From NCBI RefSeq assembly GCF_046484155.1, contig NZ_JAWOBT010000133.1:1-64000 (forward strand): a stretch of DNA of 64,000 nucleotides, in the 5' to 3' direction. The notes beneath the pieces are model-generated. The model was not told where the DNA came from, made no database searches, and saw nothing but the letters and a program-made list of their open reading frames with translations. Every line of letters begins with the position of its first letter. Position 1 is the stretch's first letter. Position numbers and translations under genes: made by a program. The DNA is from Alkalibacterium sp046484155. GTDB taxonomy: Bacteria > Bacillota > Bacilli > Lactobacillales > Carnobacteriaceae_A. Shown piece by piece: positions 35,102-44,127 of this stretch.

Positions 35102-35539
35102 ATGCGTATCATGGGATTGGATGTCGGCTCGAAAACTGTAGGTGTTGCTGTCAGCGATTATTTTGGTTGGACAGCTCAAGGAATAGAAACAGTTCAAATT
35201 AATGAATCTAAGAATCAATTCGGTCTTGAACGAATCAAAGAACTCGTTGAAGAGTATGAGGTAGAGTCGTTCGTAGTAGGTTTACCTAAGAATATGAATG
35301 GCACAATTGGTGAACGTGCTGAGATTTCAATGGAATACGGGAAAAAACTCGAAGAACTCTTTAAATTACCAGTGACATACCAAGACGAACGGTTAACTAC
35401 TATGCAAGCGACCCGAATGTTGATCGAAGAAGGCAATACTTCACGAAAAAAAAGAAAAAAAGTCATCGATAAACTTGCTGCTGTAATGATATTACAGAAT
35501 TATTTAGATCAACATTCAAAAAAAATAAAGGAGGAATAA
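35102..35539 (+). CDS. ruvX: Putative pre-16S rRNA nuclease / Holliday junction resolvase-like RuvX (YqgF)
   Basis: A 145-residue RNase H-fold protein that in E. coli matures the 5' end of 16S rRNA. Motifs GLDVGSKTVGVAVSD (4-18), the conserved DERLTTMQATRML and a final acidic site in VIDKLAAVMIL are visible. ATG 35102 follows the ireB stop by one base and lacks a good RBS, so translation is probably coupled. The frame open from 35072 overlaps ireB and is not preferred. Confidence 0.92.
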   Translation: MRIMGLDVGSKTVGVAVSDYFGWTAQGIETVQINESKNQFGLERIKELVEEYEVESFVVGLPKNMNGTIGERAEISMEYGKKLEELFKLPVTYQDERLTTMQATRMLIEEGNTSRKKRKKVIDKLAAVMILQNYLDQHSKKIKEE

Positions 35540-35541
35540 TA

Positions 35542-35868
35542 ATGTCAGAGGAACACAACCACGATCACGAAAACGACCATGAACATATCACAATTATCGA
35601 TGAAGAGGGTAACGAAGAGTTATACGAGATCCTTTTCACGTTTGAATCAGATGATTTCGGTAAATCCTATGTATTAGTTTATCCGACTGGTACCGACGAA
35701 GGAGAAGAAGTTGAACTGTCTGCATTTTCTTATAAAGAATCAGATGGCGGACTTGAAGGTACTTTGAGTTCAATTGAATCAGATGCAGAATGGGAAATGA
35801 TTGAGGAAGTTCTAAATACATTTATCAGCGAAGAGGAAGAGGAAGAAGAAGACGAAGAAGAAGAATAA
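35542..35868 (+). CDS. DUF1292 family protein (UPF0473, YrzB-like)
   Basis: A 108-residue very acidic protein; the last 14 residues are almost all Glu or Asp. The N-terminus is His-rich (HNHDHENDHEH), which could bind metal. The core ITIIDEEGNEELYEILFTFESDDFGKSYVLVYP matches UPF0473. The function is unknown. It lies 2 bp after ruvX with RBS AAGGAGG, in the conserved ireB-ruvX-yrzB cluster. Confidence 0.9.
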   Translation: MSEEHNHDHENDHEHITIIDEEGNEELYEILFTFESDDFGKSYVLVYPTGTDEGEEVELSAFSYKESDGGLEGTLSSIESDAEWEMIEEVLNTFISEEEEEEEDEEEE

Positions 35869-35888
35869 AAGTAAATATAAATAGAAAG

Positions 35889-35959
35889 ATGGATAGGGAA
35901 AAAATAGTCTAACTCATGATGTTATAGGTATGAAAGACTTTTCGCTATCCATTTTTTTT
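35889..35959 (+). terminator. Terminator after the ireB operon
   Basis: ATGGATAG (35889-35896) pairs with CTATCCAT (35945-35952), with partly paired AGTC/GACT segments inside and eight T after. The loop is long. Confidence 0.7.
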
Positions 35960-36032
35960 ATGGAATAAAACATGCTATTGATTAGAATACTCATCGTACT
36001 AGATATTAAATCAAAGTGAGAAGGAGAATTAC

Positions 36033-36061
36033 TTTTCTGTAGCATACATATTGTGTATAAT
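36033..36061 (+). promoter_or_regulatory. Probable mltG promoter
   Basis: Perfect -10 TATAAT (36056-36061) with a weak -35 TTTTCT (36033-36038) at 17-bp spacing. Confidence 0.45.
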
Positions 36062-36102
36062 GATTAAGACAACTATCTTATTAAAAAAAGGATGGACAGT
36101 TC

Positions 36103-37191
36103 ATGCCTGATAGACAATCGATAAAAACAGTTAGAAAAATTGTATTAAGCATTGTTTCAATTTTAATCATATTAATTGTTGTGCTCGTTGTTTCGGGCTA
36201 CCAATATTACACGTCTTCATTGGAACCTTTGGAGCCAGGTAGTAACGAGGATATCCCAATCGAGATCCCTATCGGCTCATCGCGTACGGATATTGCCCGG
36301 ATCCTGGAAGAAAGCAATATTATTCGAAGTGCTTTTGTTTTCAACTATCATTTAAGATTTACTGGAGAAGAAGGCTTTCAAGCAGGTTACTATCTGTTTT
36401 CTCCTTCAATGTCTACAGATGAAATTGTGACTCAGCTGCAAGATGGGGGAACTCCAATTATGGAAGAAGCTTCAGGATCTATAACGATCCCTGAAGGTTT
36501 TACTGTTGAACAAGTCGCTATTGTAATAGAGCAACAAACAGATTATTCCATTGATGAATTTTTTGATTTAATCGAGAATGAAGATTTCCTAGCTGAAAAG
36601 GCTGAAGTATTCCCAAATTTGTTGAATGAAACCATTTATGATAATGAGGAAATACTTTATTCCCTAGAAGGTTATTTGTATCCAGCAACATATGAGTTGC
36701 TCGAAGATACGACATTAAACGAATTAGTAACTCAAATGATCGATCACATGGATCAAGTTTTAGAAGATTATTACACAGAAATAGAAGCGCAGGAAACAAC
36801 AGTGCATAAGATACTGACAATGGCTTCTTTTATTGAAAGAGAAGGTATAACCTATGAAGACCGTGAATTGATTTCAGGCGTTTTTTATAATCGTCTAGAC
36901 GCTGAGATGCCGCTTCAAACGGATGTAAGTATTACCTATGCTCTCGGAGAGCATCAAGAACGAATAACCTATGACGATCTGGAAACAGATTCGCCATATA
37001 ACTTATATAAGCACACAGGTCTTGGACCAGGTCCCGTTAATAATCCTTCCGAAGAATCTATTAAAGCCAGCTTATACCCGGCGGAAACGGATTACATGTA
37101 TTTTTTAGCGGATTTAGCCACAAAAGAAGTTTATTTTTCAGAATCATACGAACAACATTTAGAGTACAAGCGAGAATATTTAGATGAGTAG
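36103..37191 (+). CDS. mltG: Endolytic peptidoglycan transglycosylase MltG (YceG-like)
   Basis: A 362-residue membrane-anchored lytic transglycosylase that cuts nascent glycan strands. A single transmembrane segment lies at about 12-31 (IVLSIVSILIILIVVLVVSG), then a LysM-like region and the YceG domain, with the catalytic glutamate E245 in MASFIEREG and the conserved YNRLDAEMPLQTDVSITYAL and GLGPGPVNNPSEESIKA. It commonly lies between the ireB cluster and udk-greA in Lactobacillales, as here. RBS AAAAGGATGG. Confidence 0.95.
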   Translation: MPDRQSIKTVRKIVLSIVSILIILIVVLVVSGYQYYTSSLEPLEPGSNEDIPIEIPIGSSRTDIARILEESNIIRSAFVFNYHLRFTGEEGFQAGYYLFSPSMSTDEIVTQLQDGGTPIMEEASGSITIPEGFTVEQVAIVIEQQTDYSIDEFFDLIENEDFLAEKAEVFPNLLNETIYDNEEILYSLEGYLYPATYELLEDTTLNELVTQMIDHMDQVLEDYYTEIEAQETTVHKILTMASFIEREGITYEDRELISGVFYNRLDAEMPLQTDVSITYALGEHQERITYDDLETDSPYNLYKHTGLGPGPVNNPSEESIKASLYPAETDYMYFLADLATKEVYFSESYEQHLEYKREYLDE

Positions 37192-37203
37192 ACAAAGTCT
37201 GCG

Positions 37204-37240
37204 AAAGCATTGAGTCATAATCAGACTCAATGCTTTTCTT
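37204..37240 (+). terminator. Terminator after mltG
   Basis: A perfect 13-bp stem (37204-37216 with 37224-37236) followed by a T-rich run. It lies just upstream of the udk RBS. Confidence 0.88.
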
Positions 37241-37280
37241 AAGACCATTATATTGGTTGTTTAAAGAAAGGAACTGTATT

Positions 37281-37925
37281 ATGGATAAGAATCAAAAAAA
37301 AAAACCTATCGTGATAGGCGTAACTGGCGGTTCGGGTAGTGGAAAAACAAGTGTCAGTCAAGCTATCTATAATTATTTCCCGGGAAAATCAATTATGATG
37401 CTTGAACAAGACTCTTATTATAAAGACCAGGATTATTTGAGTTTTGAAGAACGATTAAAAACCAATTATGATCATCCTTTTGCATTTGATACTGATCTAC
37501 TCATTTCTCACCTACATGATTTATTGGAATACAAAAGTATTAATAAACCAATATATGATTATACAAGACACACCAGAAGTGATGAAACAATATGTCAGGA
37601 ACCAAAAGAGGTTATTATCCTTGAGGGCATTCTTATTTTAGAAGATACAAGGTTAAGAGATTTAATGGATATAAAGGTTTATGTTGATACTGACGATGAT
37701 ATCCGAATTATTCGACGTATCAAGAGAGATATTGAAGAACGAGGAAGAACTCTGGATAATGTCATCGAACAATACTTATCAGTTGTTAAACCCATGCATA
37801 CCCAATTTATCGAGCCAACCAAAAAATTTGCAGATATCATCATACCTGAAGGTGGCAGAAATCAGGTAGCTATAGATCTAATGACTACAAAGATACATAC
37901 CATATTTGAAGAACGTTCCTTATAA
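37281..37925 (+). CDS. udk: Uridine kinase
   Basis: A 214-residue P-loop kinase that phosphorylates uridine and cytidine in pyrimidine salvage. Walker A GVTGGSGSGKTS (13-24), then EQDSYYKDQ, NYDHPFAFDTDLL and YDYTRHTR, with VIILEGILILED as Walker B. ATG 37281 follows RBS AAAGAAAGGA; the frame open from 37230 runs through the mltG terminator and is not real. Confidence 0.95.
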   Translation: MDKNQKKKPIVIGVTGGSGSGKTSVSQAIYNYFPGKSIMMLEQDSYYKDQDYLSFEERLKTNYDHPFAFDTDLLISHLHDLLEYKSINKPIYDYTRHTRSDETICQEPKEVIILEGILILEDTRLRDLMDIKVYVDTDDDIRIIRRIKRDIEERGRTLDNVIEQYLSVVKPMHTQFIEPTKKFADIIIPEGGRNQVAIDLMTTKIHTIFEERSL

Positions 37926-37943
37926 ACGAGGGACGTTTTATTT
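37912..37943 (+). terminator. Terminator overlapping the end of udk
   Basis: AACGTTCCT (37912-37920), inside the last udk codons, pairs with AGGGACGTT (37929-37937; one wobble), followed by a T-rich tract. Confidence 0.6.
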
Positions 37944-38064
37944 TAGAAAAACGCTTTACAACTATATACGTTCATGGTATCTTAATTCCATTGAGAATTT
38001 AGTTGACATTAAATTTTTATGATAACCAGTTTTAATAATAATGTATTTTATGAGGTGAATAATA

Positions 38065-38541
38065 ATGATGACAGAAAAAGTATATCCAATGACTGCTCAA
38101 GGTAAAGAAAAATTAGAAAAAGAATTAAACGAATTAAAGTCAGTCAAGAGAAAAGAAGTTGTTGAACGTATCAAAATCGCTCGTGGTTTTGGAGACTTAT
38201 CAGAGAACTCTGAGTATGAATCAGCTAAAGATGAACAAGCTTTCATAGAAGGCAGAATAAGCACAGTTGAAAACATGCTTCAGAATGCAGAAATAATTGA
38301 TAGTTCAAATTCCAAAGAAGGCGAAGTCACTCTAGGCCGTTCTGTAACATTTAAAGAATTACCTGATGGTATTGAAGAAGAGTATACCATCGTAGGCAAA
38401 GCTGAGGCTGATCCATTTTCCGGCAAGATTTCGAACGAGTCCCCTATTGCACAAGCTTTATTAGGAAAAAGCATAGGCGACAAAGTTCAAATCGAAACGC
38501 CAGGTGGAAGAATGTCAGTAGAAGTTACCAAAGTATTTTAA
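38065..38541 (+). CDS. greA: Transcription elongation factor GreA
   Basis: A 158-residue factor that rescues backtracked RNA polymerase by stimulating transcript cleavage. The N-terminal coiled coil ends in the acidic tip GFGDLSENSEYESAKDEQAF, and the C-terminal FKBP-like domain ends SPIAQALLGKSIGDKVQIETPGG. Two adjacent ATG codons (38065 and 38068); RBS TGAGGTG fits both. Monocistronic, closed by a strong terminator. Confidence 0.97.
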   Translation: MMTEKVYPMTAQGKEKLEKELNELKSVKRKEVVERIKIARGFGDLSENSEYESAKDEQAFIEGRISTVENMLQNAEIIDSSNSKEGEVTLGRSVTFKELPDGIEEEYTIVGKAEADPFSGKISNESPIAQALLGKSIGDKVQIETPGGRMSVEVTKVF

Positions 38542-38543
38542 TG

Positions 38544-38589
38544 AAAGCTAAAGGCTGTGTAGTATAGACAGCCTTTAGCTTTTTTTTTA
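38544..38589 (+). terminator. Terminator after greA
   Basis: A perfect 15-bp stem (38544-38558 with 38568-38582) followed by a T run to 38588. Confidence 0.92.
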
Positions 38590-38681
38590 ACAAGACTTAA
38601 GACGTGTTTTTAAGAGAAAGTAATGCTATTTTAGAATAAATTCGTTATACTTGCTATAGATTCAAGTAGAGGAGAGATAGT

Positions 38682-39419
38682 ATGAATGTCTATGCGTATA
38701 AAGCAACTTTGATCATACTGTTCGTTTGGCTTTTATATCAAATCGCTCATAATTATGTTTTCTTTTTATTTTTTGTTTTAGCTATTGGGTTCTTAGCCCT
38801 ATATAAATCATCTCCCAAAGAAACACAAAAACATACCAATTATTTGTGGACGAGTTTGGCTTTTTTTCTTGCATCTTTTATATTTACGACAGCCTTCTGG
38901 GTATTATTAGCTCTATTTTTATTATTTCAATTAAGTTCAGATGAAAAGTTATTAAATACTATGCGTGATCCTTTATTTAGAAAAAAGCAATATTGGCGAG
39001 ACAAAGAGTATATTTCTATGCAATGGAATGAAAGTGAAGGAAATGAGTTGAAATTATATCGAAACAAATGGATTGGAGATGACTTTGTAGGTAAGGATAT
39101 ATTTCAATGGGAAGATCATAACTTCCAGAAAATAATGGGAGATACCTTCTTTGACTTAGGCAACACAGTTTTACCAATAAAAGAAAACATCTTACTGTTA
39201 ACAAAAGGCTTTGGCGACACTAAGCTGTTCGTTCCGAAAGATGTGGCGCTGTCGTTAAATGTCAGCATAGTGCTGGGAAAATTAATTATTGAAGATGAGG
39301 TCTTTGATATGAAAAATGAAACGGTCAAGTGGCAGTCAAAAAATTATGATACAGCACTCAGAAAAATTAAAGTCGTTTCCAGCACACTGATTGGTGAAGT
39401 TGAGGTTGTTTATTTATGA
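38682..39419 (+). CDS. liaF: LiaF-like envelope stress regulator
   Basis: A 245-residue membrane protein with about four N-terminal transmembrane segments (residues 5-85) and a C-terminal soluble domain (about 130-245; DLGNTVLPIKENILLLTKGFGDTKLFVP) matching the cell-wall-active antibiotics response domain. LiaF inhibits the LiaS kinase in the absence of envelope stress. The stop overlaps the liaS start (ATGA), indicating tight coupling of inhibitor and kinase. RBS GAGGAGAG. No liaIH genes lie upstream, as in other cocci. Confidence 0.9.
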   Translation: MNVYAYKATLIILFVWLLYQIAHNYVFFLFFVLAIGFLALYKSSPKETQKHTNYLWTSLAFFLASFIFTTAFWVLLALFLLFQLSSDEKLLNTMRDPLFRKKQYWRDKEYISMQWNESEGNELKLYRNKWIGDDFVGKDIFQWEDHNFQKIMGDTFFDLGNTVLPIKENILLLTKGFGDTKLFVPKDVALSLNVSIVLGKLIIEDEVFDMKNETVKWQSKNYDTALRKIKVVSSTLIGEVEVVYL

Positions 39420-40459
39420 AAAAGTCCTTATCACATTTATTAAGATATTTCTTATTGTTCTTTTTCATATTATTATTCATTACCGTGTTTATATTTTTAG
39501 CACTTTCTGAGAATCAATGGGTAACAGCACTTTATAGAGCAAATATTGTAGGCATATCCCTGCTTTTTTATTTAATTCTGTTTTCCTTCATATTATCAGT
39601 TGTTACAATCTCATATTTAAGAGCGTTTGAAAAAAAGAAATTAAGGAGAGTCGAAGAAGGGTTAAGAATGATGAGTCAAGGTCATTATTCCGCTTCAATA
39701 TTCATGAATATGTATTCGTTAGATACACCGCTACAAATAAATGAAGATATTGACAGACAATTTTTGAAATTACATGAAAAATTAATGTTTATGGCAGATG
39801 AGGCGTTAAAAAATGCTCAAGAATCAAAAACGCTTGATAATGAAACGAAAAATGATATTCTCGAAAACGAACGCAAACGTATAGCTAGAGAATTGCACGA
39901 TTCAGTGTCACAACAGCTGTTTGCTGCATCAATGATGCTGTCTGCAGTGAATCAACAGGTGGTTCATTGCCCGGAGCCTGTCGTTAAACAATTAAATATG
40001 ATAGAGCAGACCATTCACGCTTCACAGACAGAAATGCGAGCCTTGTTATTACATCTCAGACCAGTTCAATTGGATGGGAAATCTTTGAAACAGGGAATTG
40101 AACAACTACTGAAGGAACTTTCATCTAAAATAGATGTGGACATACATTATGAAATCGAAGAAGTTTTAATGTCTACAGTGATGGAAGATCACTTTTTCAG
40201 AATATTACAGGAACTTTTATCTAATGTCCTTAGACACGCTAAAGCAAAAGTGCTGGAAGTCTATTTAACTCAAAATGGAAGCAGTATCCAACTCAGGGTA
40301 AATGATGATGGTATAGGGTTTAACGTCGATGATAAAAAAACAGGTAGTTACGGATTACATAATATTAAAGAACGAATAGAAGGCATGGGTGGAAATGTTA
40401 AAATCGTTTCTCTTCCTAAGTTTGGAACCCGTATTGAAATAAACGTACCTTTAATTTAA
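39416..40459 (+). CDS. liaS: Sensor histidine kinase LiaS
   Basis: A 347-residue intramembrane-sensing NarL-type kinase. Two transmembrane segments (about 10-30 and 43-68) with a very short external loop; HisKA_3 with the phosphorylated H161 in RKRIARELHDSVSQQL; HATPase domain with ELLSNVLRHAKA and NDDGIGFNV; the end GTRIEINVPL is typical. It responds to cell-wall antibiotics and is held inactive by LiaF. In an operon with liaF (4-bp overlap) and liaR (13-bp gap). Confidence 0.94.
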   Translation: MKKSLSHLLRYFLLFFFILLFITVFIFLALSENQWVTALYRANIVGISLLFYLILFSFILSVVTISYLRAFEKKKLRRVEEGLRMMSQGHYSASIFMNMYSLDTPLQINEDIDRQFLKLHEKLMFMADEALKNAQESKTLDNETKNDILENERKRIARELHDSVSQQLFAASMMLSAVNQQVVHCPEPVVKQLNMIEQTIHASQTEMRALLLHLRPVQLDGKSLKQGIEQLLKELSSKIDVDIHYEIEEVLMSTVMEDHFFRILQELLSNVLRHAKAKVLEVYLTQNGSSIQLRVNDDGIGFNVDDKKTGSYGLHNIKERIEGMGGNVKIVSLPKFGTRIEINVPLI

Positions 40460-40472
40460 GGAGAGTGAGAAT

Positions 40473-41111
40473 GTGATTCGATTAATGCTGGTAGATGATC
40501 ATGAAATGGTTCGGTTGGGTTTATCGTCATTCTTTTCTATTCAAGAGGATTTTGAATTAGTGGGAGAGGCAGTTAATGGCCAGGAAGCTATTGATCTAGC
40601 ACTGGAAGAAAAACCGGACATCATTTTGATGGACTTAGTCATGGAAGTAACGGATGGGACAGCAGCGACAATAGAAATAATGAAAAAGTGGCCGGAAGCA
40701 AAGATAATTATTTTAACAAGCTTCATTGATGACGAAAAAGTATATCCGGCAATGCAAGCGGGGGCAAGTGGCTATATTCTGAAAACATCCTCTGCAACCG
40801 AGATTGCTCAAGCCATCCGTGAAACGCATGATGGTCAAAATTATATCGAAGATGAAGTGTCTACCATACTTGAAGAAAAAAGATATGAAGAAAATAAAAA
40901 TCAGCTGCATGATAGATTGACAAGCAGAGAAAACGAAGTCGTGCAACTTATTTCAAAAGGGTACACAAATCAGAACATAGCAGATGAATTATTTATTACT
41001 TTAAAAACAGTTAAGACGCATGTGTCAAATATTTTATCGAAATTGGAAGTAGAAGATCGTACTCAAGTAGCCATATACGCTTTTAGACATGATATTGTTA
41101 AAAATAATTAA
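40473..41111 (+). CDS. liaR: Response regulator LiaR (NarL/LuxR family)
   Basis: A 212-residue regulator. The receiver domain (1-120) has the acidic pair D8-D9, phosphoacceptor D54 in IILMDLVM, conserved T in ILTS and K in ILKTSSA. The LuxR-type HTH (about 145-208) reads LTSRENEVVQLISKGYTNQNIADELF, then TVKTHVSNILSKL. GTG start at 40473, as the ATG two bases earlier is followed at once by TGA. RBS AAGGAGAG. Confidence 0.95.
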   Translation: MIRLMLVDDHEMVRLGLSSFFSIQEDFELVGEAVNGQEAIDLALEEKPDIILMDLVMEVTDGTAATIEIMKKWPEAKIIILTSFIDDEKVYPAMQAGASGYILKTSSATEIAQAIRETHDGQNYIEDEVSTILEEKRYEENKNQLHDRLTSRENEVVQLISKGYTNQNIADELFITLKTVKTHVSNILSKLEVEDRTQVAIYAFRHDIVKNN

Positions 41112-41159
41112 AAAAAGTGCCCCATTCAAGTATCTATACTTGAATGGGGCACTTTTTTT
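41110..41159. terminator. Bidirectional terminator between liaR and rnjA
   Basis: A perfect 23-bp stem (41110-41132 with 41137-41159), TCTA loop, A and T runs at both ends. It starts within the liaR stop codon and serves convergent rnjA too. Confidence 0.95.
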
Positions 41160-41162
41160 AGA

Positions 41163-42833
41163 TTAGTTTGTTAAAATAACAGGTAAGATAATCGGGCGAC
41201 GCTCAGTTTCAGTAAAGAGGAATTCTTTAATATCATCGATTAAATCATTTCTCATCTTATATTCATTTATTTGTTCACGCTTAAATGATTGTTGAATACT
41301 ATCAAAGGCTACTTTTTGAGCTTTTTGTATAAGTTCTTCGGATTCTCTCATATAAATGAATCCTCGAGAAATGATATCAGGACCAGCCAGAATTTTTTTC
41401 TTCTCTGCATCTATTGTGGCAACAACCACAACCAAGCCATTATCAGAGAGTATTTTTCGATCTCTCAAAACGACATTGCCGATATCCCCAACACCACTAC
41501 CATCAACGTAGACATCTTTTGCATCAATCTCTCCGGCACGTCTTGCAGTATCTTCGGTAAAGGCCATAATATCTCCATTATCTAAAATAAAACAATTCTC
41601 TTTCGGAACGCCTGTTTGTTGAGCGAGTTTCGCATGTATGCGTTGCATGCGGTGTTCGCCGTGGATAGGAACGAAGTATTTAGGTTTCATTAATTGTAAC
41701 ATTAACTTTTGCTCTTCTTGACCACCATGTCCAGAAGTGTGAATATTATTTATTTTTCCATGAATGACATTTGCACCGGCTTCGAGCAATTGATTGATAA
41801 CACGATTAATGCTCATTGTATTTCCAGGAATAGGTGAGCTTGAGAAGATAACGGAATCTCCAGGTTGAATAGAAATCTGTCTGTGTGTCCCGTTAGCAAT
41901 TCTACTCAATGCAGCCATAGGTTCTCCTTGAGATCCGGTACACAGAATCAAAACTTCATTTGCTTTATATTTTTTTATCTCATTTGGATGAATAAAGGTA
42001 CCTTCATCTGCGTGAATATAGCCTAACTCTTGACCGGTTTCAAGGTTTGTAACCATACTACGTCCAAACACGGCAATTTTACGACCGGTTTTGTTTGCTG
42101 CTTCAATAGCCTGTTGAACTCTGGAAATGTTAGATGCGAAGGTTGCGAAGATAATACGACCATCGATTTTGTTGAACAAGTTTCTAATCGTTTCGCCAAC
42201 CATTTGTTCAGACTTAGTAAAATCGGGTATTTCTGCATTTGTACTATCTGAAAGTAATGCAAGGACGCCTTCTTCACCAATTCTAGCCATCTTATGAATG
42301 TTTGCTGGTTCGCCTACAGGAGTAAAGTCAAACTTGAAGTCCCCAGTCTCAACAATATTCCCATTAGGTGTTTTTACTACAATACCGTATGATTCAGGCA
42401 CACTATGGGTCGTTCTGAAAAACGATACTGTTGTTTTTCTGAATTTGATAACTGTGTCTTCATCAATTTCATGTAAGGTAGCTGAACGGAGTAAGTTGTG
42501 TTCAGTTAATTTGTTTCTAATAAGAGCTAAAGCTAATTTACCTGCGTAAATAGGTATATTTAGTTGCTTCAATAAGAAAGGAGTACCTCCGACGTGGTCT
42601 TCATGACCATGAGTAATAAATAGCCCTTTAATTTTTTCTTTATTTTCTACAAGATAAGAATAATCAGGAATAACATAATCGATGCCTAATAAATCATCCT
42701 CTGGAAATTTAATCCCGGCGTCAATTAAAATGATTTCATCTTGAAATTGTATGGCATAGGTATTTTTACCGATTTCATTTAAACCGCCTAATGCAAACAT
42801 AGCTGTCTCGTTATTTTTAATATTTGGTTTCAT
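41163..42833 (-). CDS. rnjA: Ribonuclease J1
   Basis: A 556-residue metallo-beta-lactamase/beta-CASP ribonuclease with 5'-3' exonuclease and endonuclease activity, central to mRNA decay and 16S maturation in Firmicutes. Zinc-site HGHEDH (75-80), TTHSVPESYGI, GDFKFDFTP, the beta-CASP domain, and IHGEHRM are present. The N-terminal stretch matches RNase J1 rather than J2. The small RNA polymerase subunit gene rpoY, often directly upstream of rnjA, is not present here. The 272-bp upstream region carries the promoter. Confidence 0.95.
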   Translation of the reverse strand: MKPNIKNNETAMFALGGLNEIGKNTYAIQFQDEIILIDAGIKFPEDDLLGIDYVIPDYSYLVENKEKIKGLFITHGHEDHVGGTPFLLKQLNIPIYAGKLALALIRNKLTEHNLLRSATLHEIDEDTVIKFRKTTVSFFRTTHSVPESYGIVVKTPNGNIVETGDFKFDFTPVGEPANIHKMARIGEEGVLALLSDSTNAEIPDFTKSEQMVGETIRNLFNKIDGRIIFATFASNISRVQQAIEAANKTGRKIAVFGRSMVTNLETGQELGYIHADEGTFIHPNEIKKYKANEVLILCTGSQGEPMAALSRIANGTHRQISIQPGDSVIFSSSPIPGNTMSINRVINQLLEAGANVIHGKINNIHTSGHGGQEEQKLMLQLMKPKYFVPIHGEHRMQRIHAKLAQQTGVPKENCFILDNGDIMAFTEDTARRAGEIDAKDVYVDGSGVGDIGNVVLRDRKILSDNGLVVVVATIDAEKKKILAGPDIISRGFIYMRESEELIQKAQKVAFDSIQQSFKREQINEYKMRNDLIDDIKEFLFTETERRPIILPVILTN

Positions 42834-42970
42834 TGTATATCTCCCTTATTTTAATAATTAAATTCTCTTTTAAATCTTACTTTGCATAACTGTGATCTAT
42901 AAAATTGTAAATTTAATTTATTTTGAAAATCTCCGCTCGGTGCGTGGTGTAAGAAACCACTGATATAGTT

Positions 42971-42980
42971 ATTCTACCAT
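42971..42980 (-). promoter_or_regulatory. Possible extended -10 promoter of rnjA (minus strand)
   Basis: On the minus strand ATGGTAGAAT (complement of 42971-42980) gives TGG plus TAGAAT. It would produce a leader of about 130 nt containing a GTGGT/ACCAC hairpin (42944-42960). Confidence 0.45.
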
Positions 42981-43043
42981 ACTAAAAATAATAAGTATAG
43001 AAGAAGGAAATCAACAAAACTTAACCGCAAGATTGAAAATGAG

Positions 43044-43072
43044 TTGTAGTTTAGATTTAAATTATATATAGT
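43044..43072 (+). promoter_or_regulatory. Promoter of the Cof-type HAD gene
   Basis: -35 TTGTAG (43044-43049), exact 17-bp spacer, -10 TATAGT (43067-43072), 34 bp before the start codon. Confidence 0.55.
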
Positions 43073-43105
43073 AAGGGTGTATTTATATTAAGGGAGTGTC
43101 TATGA

Positions 43106-43885
43106 TTGGAAAATAAAAAGTTATTTATTTTTGATATTGATGGAACAGTTTTAGATGATAATAAAGCTATTCCTGTGGAAACTAAACAAGCAATTAAAGA
43201 ATTAAATAAATCGCACGAAGTTGCTATTGCTACGGGAAGAAATCGCACGATGGCAAGAGAGGTTATTGAAGAATTAGGGATATCAAATTATATTGTATGT
43301 AATGGTGCAGCAGCATATTATAATCATGAAGCTATTTATACTAATTTTTTAGATAAAGAAGAACTCCAAAAATTAATAAAACTGGCTGATGAGAACAACC
43401 ATCAACTTGTTTACGAAACAATAGATGATTTAAGACGTAGAAGCGAAACGCCTGACAGTCGAGTGAAGAATGGAATGCAATTTGTAGGTTTTTCTATTCC
43501 TGAACACAATAGAGATTTTCATAAAACACAATCACTCGTACAATGCTTGCTCTTTGTATCAGAAGATGAAATGGAAATTTATAAAAACCAATTTTCTCAT
43601 TTCCGATTTGTTCGCTGGTATAAAACAGGTGTGGATATTCTGCCCGGTGACGGATCAAAATTCTTAACAATTAAAATACTCGCGAACCATTTGGGGATAA
43701 ATCTGAAAGATGTCGTGGCATTCGGCGACGGGATGAACGATATTGAAATGATTAAGAACGTAGGATTTGGCATTGCCATGGGTAACGCTGAGAAAGAAGT
43801 GAAAGATGTCGCTAATAGTATAACGGACTCTAACGAAAATAATGGTATTCCAAATGCATTGCGTCAATTAAATTACATTAGCTAG
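43106..43885 (+). CDS. Cof-type HAD-IIB family phosphatase
   Basis: A 259-residue HAD phosphatase. Motif I FDIDGTVLDD (8-17), motif II ATGRN, and motif III/IV FGDGMNDIEMIKNVGFGIAMGNA are intact, with a class IIB cap in between. These enzymes act on sugar phosphates, flavin phosphates or pyridoxal phosphate; the substrate here cannot be told. TTG start at 43106, 8 bp after AAGGGAGTG; the ATG at 43102 is out of frame and stops after four codons. Confidence 0.87.
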   Translation: MENKKLFIFDIDGTVLDDNKAIPVETKQAIKELNKSHEVAIATGRNRTMAREVIEELGISNYIVCNGAAAYYNHEAIYTNFLDKEELQKLIKLADENNHQLVYETIDDLRRRSETPDSRVKNGMQFVGFSIPEHNRDFHKTQSLVQCLLFVSEDEMEIYKNQFSHFRFVRWYKTGVDILPGDGSKFLTIKILANHLGINLKDVVAFGDGMNDIEMIKNVGFGIAMGNAEKEVKDVANSITDSNENNGIPNALRQLNYIS

Positions 43886-43985
43886 GATTTGTGACTGAAA
43901 TTTTAAAAATGTTGAATGATTTGTTTAAAACTATAGACATGCAACGTAATATATGCGAAAATAAATTATAACGTGTTTTTTACGT

Positions 43986-44058
43986 GGGGGTATAGCTCAG
44001 TTGGGAGAGCGCTTCGCTGGCAGCGAAGAGGTCGTCGGTTCGAGCCCGTCTATCTCCA
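43986..44058 (+). tRNA. tRNA-Ala (anticodon GGC), CCA not encoded
   Basis: A 73-nt cloverleaf: acceptor GGGGGTA with TATCTCC, D-arm GCTC/GAGC, anticodon stem CTTCG/CGAAG with loop CTGGCAG giving anticodon GGC, T-arm with GGTTCGAGCCC, discriminator A. The bases after the discriminator are T residues, so the 3' CCA must be added by CCA-adding enzyme. A T-run follows at once and may serve as a terminator. Confidence 0.95.
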
Positions 44059-44127
44059 TTTTTTTATTACCAAATTTTTGAGAACGCTTTTAAATATTAC
44101 AGTTGAAACGGGGAAAGGGGATAATAG

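Noticed and set aside
38003..38031. TTGACA upstream of greA as a promoter
   Set aside because: The -35 is perfect, but no -10 hexamer lies 15-19 bp downstream; the nearest TATGAT is only 9 bp away.
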